The notes beneath the pieces were generated by a model. It was not told the origin of the DNA. It saw only the letters and a list, made by a program, of their open reading frames with translations, and did not search any database. From the NCBI GenBank assembly GCA_036821645.1, contig DAISJD010000167.1, positions 1-5,695 of the forward strand: a stretch of DNA of 5,695 nt, given 5' to 3'. This DNA comes from DAISJD01 sp036821645 (lineage in GTDB: Bacteria; Pseudomonadota; Alphaproteobacteria; ATCC43930; CGMCC-115725). Positions 1 to 5,542 of this stretch are shown here, in pieces (position 1 is the stretch's first letter; every line of letters begins with the position of its first letter). A program made the translations under genes and the position numbers.

Positions 1-850
1 GTTGGGGATAGGCCGTGGTGGTGGCGGTATGGAAGGTGATCGTGCCTTCGACCTTTTGGACCACCTGATGGATATGGCCGTTCAAAATCGTGACGGAGCC
101 GTACCGGCGCAGCAGGGCGACTGCGCGGTCGCCGTCTTCGGTGCCCCACCCCCACGGCGTGTGGATCGACCAGAGCGGGACATGGGTGAAGACGACGATG
201 GGGGTGCTGGTCGCGACGGCGCGCAAATCATCGGCAAGCCACGCCAATTGATCCGCACCGAGACTGGCCTCTTTACCGGGTTGCAGCTCGAACACATTGA
301 CGAGGGCGATGAAATGCACGCCATGATCGTCGAAACTGTACCACCCATTGCCCTTGGTCCCCTTGCCGTAGCGCGCGAGATAGAGTTTGCCGCCGCCCTC
401 GTCCAACGTGTCATGTTCGCCGGGCACCGTGCGCACGGTGCCGGGCAGCGATTTCAGGATCTCGGCGGCCGTGTCGAATTCGGCGGGGCGCGAGAAATGG
501 GTGATGTCGCCGGTATGCAAGATGAGGCTGGGCTTCTGCGGCAGGGCCTTGATCCGATCGATCGCCCGTTCGAGGGTCTTGATCGGTTCGGGATTGGCCT
601 CTTTGTTAAAGCCGATATGGCTGTCGCTGATCTGAATGAAGTGAAACCCGTCGGGCTTCGCATCGGGGCGATCGAGGGCGAAGGCGCGCGGGATACCGCC
701 CGAAAGTGCCCAGACCACACCGGCCCCGGCCCAGGCGGAACATTTCAGAAAGCGGCGCCTGTCCAAGCGGCCGGTGCCGTGGCCAAGGCTGTCACGGGCG
801 TCGATGTCGAGACCGGCCTCGGGGACGGTTGAAAAAAGATCACGGGACAT
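1..850 (-). CDS. Tat-exported calcineurin-like metallophosphoesterase (3' end off the window)
   Basis: Probable periplasmic metal-dependent phosphoesterase; substrate unknown. The minus strand is open from an ATG at 850 to the window edge (283 codons, no stop), so the C-terminus is missing. Residues 30-36 read DRRRFLK, a twin-arginine motif, followed by a hydrophobic stretch (about 39-50) and a likely cleavage site after AFA (56-58). The family metal-binding motifs appear in order: DSH at 76-78, GD at 114-115, GEHD at 144-147, TH at 222-223 and GHIH at 258-261. The third motif is normally GNHD; here Glu replaces Asn. The region WYSFDDHGVHFIALVN (170-185) matches, from memory, a proteobacterial family of roughly 300 residues often found near ECF sigma factors and cytochrome c, so only a few dozen residues are probably missing. 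AAGGG lies 8 nt before the ATG. The gene is divergent from the sigma factor and has a promoter matching that gene's. Fold is certain; role is inferred. Confidence 0.94.
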   Translation of the reverse strand, partial: MSRDLFSTVPEAGLDIDARDSLGHGTGRLDRRRFLKCSAWAGAGVVWALSGGIPRAFALDRPDAKPDGFHFIQISDSHIGFNKEANPEPIKTLERAIDRIKALPQKPSLILHTGDITHFSRPAEFDTAAEILKSLPGTVRTVPGEHDTLDEGGGKLYLARYGKGTKGNGWYSFDDHGVHFIALVNVFELQPGKEASLGADQLAWLADDLRAVATSTPIVVFTHVPLWSIHTPWGWGTEDGDRAVALLRRYGSVTILNGHIHQVVQKVEGTITFHTATTTAYPQ

Positions 851-899
851 AGAGTAAACCCTTCGAAACGGTGCTATGACAGGCGTGTCACGGGGGGTA

Positions 900-925
900 G
901 ACCTCAGCGCGGTCGGTTTTATTCC
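900..925 (-). promoter_or_regulatory. Putative ECF-type promoter of the metallophosphoesterase gene
   Basis: Read on the minus strand, GGAAT (with flanks CGGGAATAAAA, plus 917-927) is followed after 17 nt by GGT (plus 901-903) in the context TGAGGTC. The plus-strand promoter has the same -35-like sequence, the same spacing and TGCGGTT at the equivalent place. A start site is expected near 893, giving a leader of roughly 43 nt that contains the AAGGG ribosome binding site. The GGAA-type -35 element is typical of ECF sigma factors. Assignment to the adjacent sigma factor is inference. Confidence 0.65.
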
Positions 926-981
926 CGGTGTGGCGGTTTTTTTGCCAGGGCTAAAAAAGAGTGTTGCGGGCGGGAATAAAA
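917..981. repeat. 11-bp inverted repeat carrying the two divergent -35 elements
   Basis: TTTTATTCCCG at 917-927 is the exact reverse complement of CGGGAATAAAA at 971-981, with 43 bp between the arms. Each arm contains the GGAAT -35-like core of one divergent promoter, so the symmetry is best explained by two copies of one sigma-factor site facing outward. An operator for a dimeric regulator is less likely because the arms are about five helical turns apart and each fits a promoter on its own. Confidence 0.8.
937..958. repeat. Imperfect palindrome with T and A tracts between the divergent promoters
   Basis: A run of seven T followed by GCC (937-946) pairs with GGCTAAAAAA (949-958) with one mismatch and a 2-nt centre. 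It lies almost exactly midway between the two -35 elements. The T tract and A tract sit upstream of the opposing promoters, so they could act as UP-like elements, bent DNA or a regulator site. The function is unknown. Confidence 0.45.
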
Positions 982-998
982 TCGCGCCGGGTGCGGTT
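973..998 (+). promoter_or_regulatory. Putative autoregulatory ECF-type promoter of the sigma factor operon
   Basis: GGAAT at 973-977, within CGGGAATAAAA, is followed after 17 nt by GGT at 995-997 in the context TGCGGTTC. Spacing and sequence match the divergent minus-strand promoter. ECF sigma factor genes commonly have such a self-recognised promoter directly upstream. The predicted start of transcription, about 7 nt past the -10 element, falls near 1005, only about 12 nt before the preferred start codon. Confidence 0.68.
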
Positions 999-1016
999 CT
1001 GTGAGTGATGGGGCAC

Positions 1017-1547
1017 ATGGGCGAACCAACCGATAAGCAGCGTTTCGATACGCTTTTAGGACCACACATGCACGCGGCCTATAATCTTGCGCGCTGGCTG
1101 ACCGGCACCGATGCGGCGGCGCGCGACGTGGTGCAGGACAGTTGCGTGCGGGCGTTTCGGTTTTTGCATCGGTTTTCCGGCGGCGATGCCCGGGCCTGGC
1201 TGCTCGCCATCGTGCGCAATCAGAGTTATACATGGTTAAAGGCGGCGAAGGCGGAACAGGCCTTGATCGATATCGATGAACCGGGTCTTGTCCATGAACC
1301 GGCCCTTATTGACGATCTGACCCCCGAACGGGCTCTCATCACCCGGCAGAATGTGGCGGCCTTGCACAAGGCTCTTGCCGCCTTGCCGCCGCAGTTTCGC
1401 GAGGTCATCGTGTTGAAAGAATTGGAAGGGGCCTCTTATAAGGAAATCGCCGCCGTGATCGATGCGCCGATCGGGACGGTCATGTCGCGACTGGCGCGGG
1501 CGCGGGCGTTGCTGCGCGCGGCTGTGGCGGAGGATCTTGGATCATGA
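1017..1547 (+). CDS. ECF-family RNA polymerase sigma factor
   Basis: Directs RNA polymerase to a stress regulon. The 176-aa protein has only the two domains of group 4 sigma factors. Region 2 spans about residues 9-75 (AAYNLARWLTG, then RDVVQDSCVRAFRFLHRF and the ARAWLLAIVRN segment). A short linker follows, then region 4 at about 115-170, with LPPQFREVIVLKELEG and a helix-turn-helix, SYKEIAAVIDAPIGTVMSRLARAR. Length is normal. Upstream in-frame starts exist at GTG 1005 and ATG 1008. ATG 1017 is preferred because it gives the usual short N-terminus and lies past the predicted transcription start, although it has only a close GGGG as ribosome binding site. The stop overlaps the anti-sigma start (ATGA). 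From memory the pair resembles the ECF26 group. Self-regulation through the upstream promoter is inferred. Confidence 0.95.
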   Translation: MGEPTDKQRFDTLLGPHMHAAYNLARWLTGTDAAARDVVQDSCVRAFRFLHRFSGGDARAWLLAIVRNQSYTWLKAAKAEQALIDIDEPGLVHEPALIDDLTPERALITRQNVAALHKALAALPPQFREVIVLKELEGASYKEIAAVIDAPIGTVMSRLARARALLRAAVAEDLGS

Positions 1548-2401
1548 TGCCGCGCGATCCCGCCTGCATTGCCTGTCGCCGGTTGATCGCGGCCGATCTC
1601 GATCGCGAACTCTCCGCCAGCGATGCGGCCGCCATTGCCGCCCACCTTGAGGGCTGTGCCGCGTGTCGGGCCGAACGCGAGGCCCTCGTCGCCCTTGGCC
1701 GGACGATCCGCGAGACGGCACCCTATTTCGAGGCGGCACCCGATTTTCTGGCTGATCTCGACCGGGTGATTGCGGCTGAAAGTGCGCGCGGGGCGGCATC
1801 CCCGGCATCCGACCCAGTATCCGCCCCAGTTTCCTCCCCGGCACCGGTGGTATCGCTTGTCCGGCCGGCGATGGGTCCGAAGATGGGGTGGGCGATGCGC
1901 TGGGCACCGCCGGGCATTTCGCTTGCGGCCCTGGCGGCCTCGCTCATGCTCTATCTTGCGGTACCGGGGCCTGGCGACGGGTTGATCGAGGAAGCGGTGG
2001 CGAATCATGTCCGGGCTCTGATGGCGGATCATCTAACCGATGTCGCCTCGTCCGATCGGCATACGGTGGCCCCGTGGTTTATCGGCAAGCTCGATTTTGC
2101 CCCGCCGGTCCATGATTTCGCCGATCGGCAATTCCCGCTGATCGGGGGGCGGCTCGACTATCTCGACCATCGTCCGGTCGCGGCCCTTGCCTATCAGCAT
2201 AAAAAACATGTCATCAACCTTTTGATTGCCCCGGATGACGGACGGGGCGGGGCGGGGCTGATCACAGAAGAAAAGCGCGGCTATACCGTCCTGCGCTGGC
2301 GGCGGGATCAGTTGCGCTATTACATGGTGTCCGATGTCAACGGGCAGGATCTCTTGACCCTGTGGCACCTGTTGCAGGTGCCGGAGATGGAGCGGGAATG
2401 A
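1544..2401 (+). CDS. Transmembrane zinc-type anti-sigma factor
   Basis: Probably binds and holds the adjacent sigma factor at the inner membrane and releases it on an envelope signal. The N-terminal cytoplasmic part carries the zinc anti-sigma motif H34-x3-C38-x2-C41, with Cys8 or Cys11 as likely further ligand. A Pro/Ala/Ser-rich linker (about 83-123) leads to one membrane helix (about 124-141, GISLAALAASLMLYLAV). The periplasmic part, about 140 residues, has the stretch SSDRHTVAPWFIGKLDF (169-185), then FPLIGGRLDYLDHRPVAAL (197-215) and HVINLLI, which I recognise from the transmembrane anti-sigma family paired with ECF26-like sigma factors. It is rich in His, which may matter for sensing. 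GGAGG at 1529-1533 precedes the start by 10 nt; ATG 1547 is an alternative start. The gene overlaps both neighbours by ATGA. The signal sensed cannot be deduced. Confidence 0.94.
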   Translation: MMPRDPACIACRRLIAADLDRELSASDAAAIAAHLEGCAACRAEREALVALGRTIRETAPYFEAAPDFLADLDRVIAAESARGAASPASDPVSAPVSSPAPVVSLVRPAMGPKMGWAMRWAPPGISLAALAASLMLYLAVPGPGDGLIEEAVANHVRALMADHLTDVASSDRHTVAPWFIGKLDFAPPVHDFADRQFPLIGGRLDYLDHRPVAALAYQHKKHVINLLIAPDDGRGGAGLITEEKRGYTVLRWRRDQLRYYMVSDVNGQDLLTLWHLLQVPEMERE

Positions 2402-3210
2402 CCGAGACACCATCACCGACGCATCAGGATGCGCTTTATCCTGTCGGTCGATTTTGGCGGCGGATCAAGGCAGGGATTGATCGGATTTGGGACAATGTCC
2501 TCGATTGGGAACATCTCCCCCACCTGCATAGCACGCAATTTCGATCGGTTCGCTGTATCGAGGCGGGCCCGTCGGGGTGGGAAATCTGGCTCTGTCCCCA
2601 TCGGGCCGTCGAACCGTCCCGGCTTCGTTTGCAAATCGATCGTGCCCGCAACCGCTATGGCGTCACGACACTGGCGGGGCCGGGAATAGGCAGCGTCATT
2701 GAAACCGCTCTTACACCGATCGACGCGCATTGCACCGACGTGGCCGTTCTCTGGTCTCTGCCCGTCGTCGATCCTATAAGGCGCGCCCGTCTTGCCGCCG
2801 CTTATGCTGCAAGCTATGGACGGCTTTGGGATGAGGATGAGGCGATGATGCAGGCGCTCGATGCGGCTGCGTCTCAGGATGGCAAGCGGCAGAGCGCGGA
2901 TTTCGGACCGTGCTTTCTTGGATCCTGGGCTGAAATCCGTGCGCGGTTTCCGTTTCATGTCACTTATGAGGGTGTCTGTTATCAGGTGACGATGCAGGGC
3001 GGACTGATCCAAGCCGTTGGAGCACGGTGCCCGCACGGGGGTGGTCCGATCAGGGGCGATGCCGGTGGCGATTGGATTTGTCCGTGGCATGGGTATCGTT
3101 TCGATCGTCATACGGGCGTTGGACCTCATGGCTATCGCCTTGCGATCGCTGATCTCGTGGATGACCCATCCGGCACCCAGGTGATTTTACGTCCGAGGCG
3201 GGATTTATGA
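2398..3210 (+). CDS. SRPBCC-like/Rieske [2Fe-2S] protein, probable domain-swapped Rieske oxygenase
   Basis: A 270-aa cytoplasmic protein without signal peptide or membrane segment. The C-terminal domain (about 184-265) is a Rieske domain with ligands C211, H213, C228 and H231 in CPH and CPWH boxes 14 residues apart. The N-terminal 170 residues look like the SRPBCC/START catalytic fold. DNVLDWEHLPHLH (32-44) gives D36-x2-H39-x4-H44, the arrangement of the bridging Asp and the two iron-binding His in VanA-type oxygenases (DNLMDLTH-x4-H). WDEDEAMMQ (144-152) resembles the later segment that supplies the third, carboxylate ligand, with D147 or D145 as candidate. In ordinary oxygenases the Rieske domain comes first; here it is last, and the protein is about 80 residues shorter. 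ATG 2398 overlaps the anti-sigma stop; an in-frame start at 2362 lies inside that gene and is unlikely. No reductase gene is adjacent. The Rieske assignment is firm; oxygenase activity is inferred and the substrate unknown. Confidence 0.93.
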   Translation: MTETPSPTHQDALYPVGRFWRRIKAGIDRIWDNVLDWEHLPHLHSTQFRSVRCIEAGPSGWEIWLCPHRAVEPSRLRLQIDRARNRYGVTTLAGPGIGSVIETALTPIDAHCTDVAVLWSLPVVDPIRRARLAAAYAASYGRLWDEDEAMMQALDAAASQDGKRQSADFGPCFLGSWAEIRARFPFHVTYEGVCYQVTMQGGLIQAVGARCPHGGGPIRGDAGGDWICPWHGYRFDRHTGVGPHGYRLAIADLVDDPSGTQVILRPRRDL

Positions 3211-4874
3211 GTGGTTTTACCATAGACCCTGCCACTGCGGCGCGCATTGGGTTGGTACCGGTTGGCCCTGGCGATTGGCGGGTTGAAATCCCGTCCGCGG
3301 TGAATATCGCATCCGACACGGTAACGCGCCATGCTCTGGGTGCTCGTGCCAATGACACGGCAATCCGGTTCGAAGCGGCGGATGGGCACGTAACATCGAT
3401 CACCTGGGCTGAGCTTGAACGGCAAGCGAATCAGTTTGCGCGGTTTTTGGTGCGGTGCGGGGTTGGATTGAGCGATCGGGTTGCGATCCAAACCGGCGCC
3501 CGGATCGAAACGGTGGTTGCGCATCTCGCGTGCTATAAAATAGGGGCGATTGCAACGACGCTTTCCGCTTTGTTCGGGCCGCAGACCACGGCCTGCGTCT
3601 TGGTCGATTGCGGTGCTTCGGTGTTGATAACGCAGGATCAACTTTGGCAGGCGGTCGTCGAACAGGAGAGGGTCTTTGCCGATTTGCGGCACATTGTGAC
3701 GATCGGCGGGAAATCTTGCGGTGTTGTGTCCTTTGCCGATTGTCTCTTGGGTGATGGCGGGGCGTTGGCACCGGTTCGGACGGTGGCAGAGACGCCGGCC
3801 CTGTTGATTTATACGTCGGGTTCGACGGGCCAACCGAAAGGGGTTTTGCATGGGCACGGCATTTTAGCCGGATATCGCCCCACACTCGAACTTTTTTTCA
3901 ATTTGGAATTGGACGAACCAGATCTGGTGTTCTGGACTGCGGCCGATTGGGCCTGGGTTGGCGGTCTGATCGATGTGGTCTATCCCGCCTTGCTTTACGG
4001 ATATTGCCTGATTGCGAGCGAGGCCCGGTTCGATCCGGTGGATGCGCTGGATCTGATGGCGCGCCAGGGCGTTACCCATACATTGCTGACACCGACCGCA
4101 CTCAATCGGTTGGCGGCGGTTGCCGACCCGCATGAGGGGCGCCGGTTACGTCTGCGGACGATCTTTACGGGCGGCGAGGCGTTGCCCCCTGCGACGCTTT
4201 CCTGGCTCGACCAAAAACTGGGCGTCGTCTGCAACGAAGGGTATGGCATGTCCGAGGTCAATCACATGATCGGCAATTGCAGGGCTTTGCGTCCAATCAA
4301 GCCGGGATCGATGGGGTGGCAATTTCCGGGGCATGTGGTGCGGTTGGAAGAACCGCGCGGCCAGCTTGCACCAATCGGCACAGTAGGCGAGATCGTGACG
4401 CGGGCCGATGGTCCGACCGCGTTTTTAGGCTATTGGGGGCAAGAAAGCCTGGATTGCACGATGCGGGACGGCCCTTATCTGCGGACGGGGGACTATGCCT
4501 GGTGCGATGGCGATGGGTATTATTGGTATTGCGGGCGCAAGGATGACCTGATCAAAAGTGCGGGGTATCGGATCGGCCCCGCCGAAATCGAGTTTATTCT
4601 CCACCGCGATCCCGATGTTGAGGATGCGGCCGTCGTCGGGGTGCCGGACCCTCTGCGGGGTCAGCGTGTGGTGGCGGTCGTGCGCTGTCGGGATGACGGG
4701 GTGGGCAGCGACGCCTTGGCGCTGCGTCTAAAACAGGCTGTGCATGCCGCCCTTGGGCCCTATAAAACCCCCCGCGACGTGATCTTCTGGCGCGATATGC
4801 CGATGACGCGGACCGGTAAAATCGCCCGTTCGACTGTGCGCTTATGGTTAGAGACCAAGGCTGATACGCTCTGA
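3207..4874 (+). CDS. AMP-forming acyl-CoA synthetase (ANL superfamily)
   Basis: Activates a carboxylic acid to its CoA thioester through an acyl-adenylate, using ATP. The 555-aa protein is full length and has every core motif: the phosphate loop YTSGSTGQPKG (202-212), EGYGMSE (344-350), YLRTGD (424-429), the hinge and C-terminal domain start GRKDDLIKSAGYRIGP (443-458), and the catalytic lysine K538 in RTGKIARS. The hinge sequence and the FWTAADWAWVGG segment favour the acetate/propionate/medium-chain acyl-CoA synthetase branch over aryl or luciferase-like enzymes, but the chain length is not readable. ATG 3207 overlaps the Rieske stop (ATGA), with GAGG at 3195-3198 eight nt upstream, so the two proteins are probably made together. 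It may activate the substrate or product of the Rieske protein (inference). It is the last gene of the sigma factor operon before a stem-loop. Confidence 0.95.
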   Translation: MSGFTIDPATAARIGLVPVGPGDWRVEIPSAVNIASDTVTRHALGARANDTAIRFEAADGHVTSITWAELERQANQFARFLVRCGVGLSDRVAIQTGARIETVVAHLACYKIGAIATTLSALFGPQTTACVLVDCGASVLITQDQLWQAVVEQERVFADLRHIVTIGGKSCGVVSFADCLLGDGGALAPVRTVAETPALLIYTSGSTGQPKGVLHGHGILAGYRPTLELFFNLELDEPDLVFWTAADWAWVGGLIDVVYPALLYGYCLIASEARFDPVDALDLMARQGVTHTLLTPTALNRLAAVADPHEGRRLRLRTIFTGGEALPPATLSWLDQKLGVVCNEGYGMSEVNHMIGNCRALRPIKPGSMGWQFPGHVVRLEEPRGQLAPIGTVGEIVTRADGPTAFLGYWGQESLDCTMRDGPYLRTGDYAWCDGDGYYWYCGRKDDLIKSAGYRIGPAEIEFILHRDPDVEDAAVVGVPDPLRGQRVVAVVRCRDDGVGSDALALRLKQAVHAALGPYKTPRDVIFWRDMPMTRTGKIARSTVRLWLETKADTL

Positions 4875-4890
4875 AGAGCGCAGTATCGGC
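4860..4890 (+). terminator. Stem-loop over the synthetase stop codon, possible weak terminator
   Basis: CGCTC (4867-4871) pairs with GAGCG (4876-4880) around a TGAA loop containing the stop codon. Beyond a 3-nt bulge (CAG, 4881-4883) the stem continues with GATA/TATC and three more pairs, one of them G-T. There is no T run directly after it, only scattered T to about 4910, so intrinsic termination is uncertain. It may instead stabilise the 3' end of the mRNA. Confidence 0.35.
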
Positions 4891-5131
4891 GATTCGCCGG
4901 TCAATCTTTCCTGCCTCAGGGAGAGTGCGTGCAACCTAAAAAAGAACTTATACATCATTACGATCTAATCGGAGAGCCATTCGTCGTGCGGTAAAAACCG
5001 AAAGGCTGTCAAATCGGTCACACGCAGGATTGTCGTATCCCGCATAGCAAAACAGCATTGCCATTGTCGTAAAATTGTAACTCAGAGCACCTATGTTCCG
5101 CCCCGAAACAGATTTATTGGGGTGGCAGGGT
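4875..5131. other. AT-richer intergenic gap before exbD
   Basis: No credible coding sequence is seen here on either strand. The stretch from about 4935 to 5092 is clearly poorer in GC than the flanking genes, as expected for a promoter region. TATACA (4949-4954) and TAAAAT (5070-5075) are possible sigma-70 -10 elements, but neither has a convincing -35 element at 16-18 bp. No clear Fur box was found, although exbD/tonB operons are often iron regulated. A small CGGT-A4-ACCG palindrome lies at 4989-5000. Confidence 0.5.
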
Positions 5132-5542
5132 ATGCGGAGTTGGCCGGAAAAACGGGAACGTCGGGCGCGGATCGAGATCATTCCCATGATCGACGTGATG
5201 ATGTTCTTGCTCGTCTTCTTCGTTCTGATCAGTATCAACGTGTTGCCGGCCCTTGGGCTCAAGGTGCATTTGCCGACATCGGCGAAAACGGAACGGATCG
5301 TCGAACAAAAGAAAATCACCCTGACCATCGCCAAGGACGGCACGGTCTTGTTGGATGGGGTCAAGACCACCGTTGCCAACTTGCCGGAACAATTGGCGGC
5401 GTTAAAGACCGATCCCGATAATAAGCCCGCTGTGATTATTGCCGGCGACGAGGGCACCGAGGTTCAGCAATTGGTCGATGTGCTGGACGCGTTGAAGGTT
5501 GCCCAATTCCCGGCTGCCTCGATCGTCTCGAAGGCGAAATGA
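5132..5542 (+). CDS. exbD: ExbD/TolR-family biopolymer transport protein
   Basis: Inner-membrane component of a proton-driven motor that, with ExbB, energises TonB for uptake through outer-membrane receptors. From ATG 5132 the protein has 136 residues. A basic N-terminus (KRERRARIEIIP, 7-18) leads into one membrane helix, MIDVMMFLLVFFVLISI (19-35), with the conserved proton-carrying Asp at D21. A periplasmic domain of about 100 residues follows (KKITLTIAKDGTVLLDG, later PAVIIAGDEGTEVQQLVDVLDAL), as usual for the family. An in-frame ATG at 5093 would add 13 residues (MFRPETDLLGWQG). 5132 is preferred because it gives the usual short cytoplasmic tail and has GGGG at 5119-5122, but the longer form is possible. 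The stop overlaps the next start (ATGA). No exbB lies upstream, where it is normally found. Confidence 0.93.
   Translation: MRSWPEKRERRARIEIIPMIDVMMFLLVFFVLISINVLPALGLKVHLPTSAKTERIVEQKKITLTIAKDGTVLLDGVKTTVANLPEQLAALKTDPDNKPAVIIAGDEGTEVQQLVDVLDALKVAQFPAASIVSKAK

Noticed and set aside
2..832. Long plus-strand open frame (276 codons) opposite the metallophosphoesterase
   Set aside because: It is antisense to a gene with all phosphoesterase motifs and a Tat signal; its Gly/Asp/Ala-rich translation has no recognisable domain and is explained by GC-rich codon bias.
919..1233. Minus-strand open frame of 104 codons across the divergent promoter region
   Set aside because: Arg/Pro-rich translation that covers both promoters and the start of the sigma factor; no support as a gene.
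2362..2397. Upstream in-frame start for the Rieske protein
   Set aside because: It would add 12 Gly/Ala-rich residues inside the anti-sigma gene; ATG 2398 gives the same ATGA overlap seen at the other junctions of the operon.
2681..2707. CGGGAATA resembling the ECF -35 element inside the Rieske gene
   Set aside because: The equivalent -10 position (2705-2707) reads CCG, not GGT, and the site is within a coding region.
2413..3857. Long minus-strand open frames (2413-3129 and 3132-3857) opposite the Rieske and synthetase genes
   Set aside because: They are low-complexity Arg/Pro-rich translations without motifs and lie antisense to clearly coding, overlapping genes.
4935..5092. Possible Fur or other iron-regulator box before exbD
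   Set aside because: No stretch matches the GATAATGATAATCATTATC-type palindrome well enough; the AT-rich patches lack dyad symmetry.
4948..5457. Minus-strand open frame of 169 codons across the gap and exbD
   Set aside because: Most of it is antisense to exbD, whose membrane helix and conserved Asp are unmistakable; the part in the gap has no motif or ribosome binding site.
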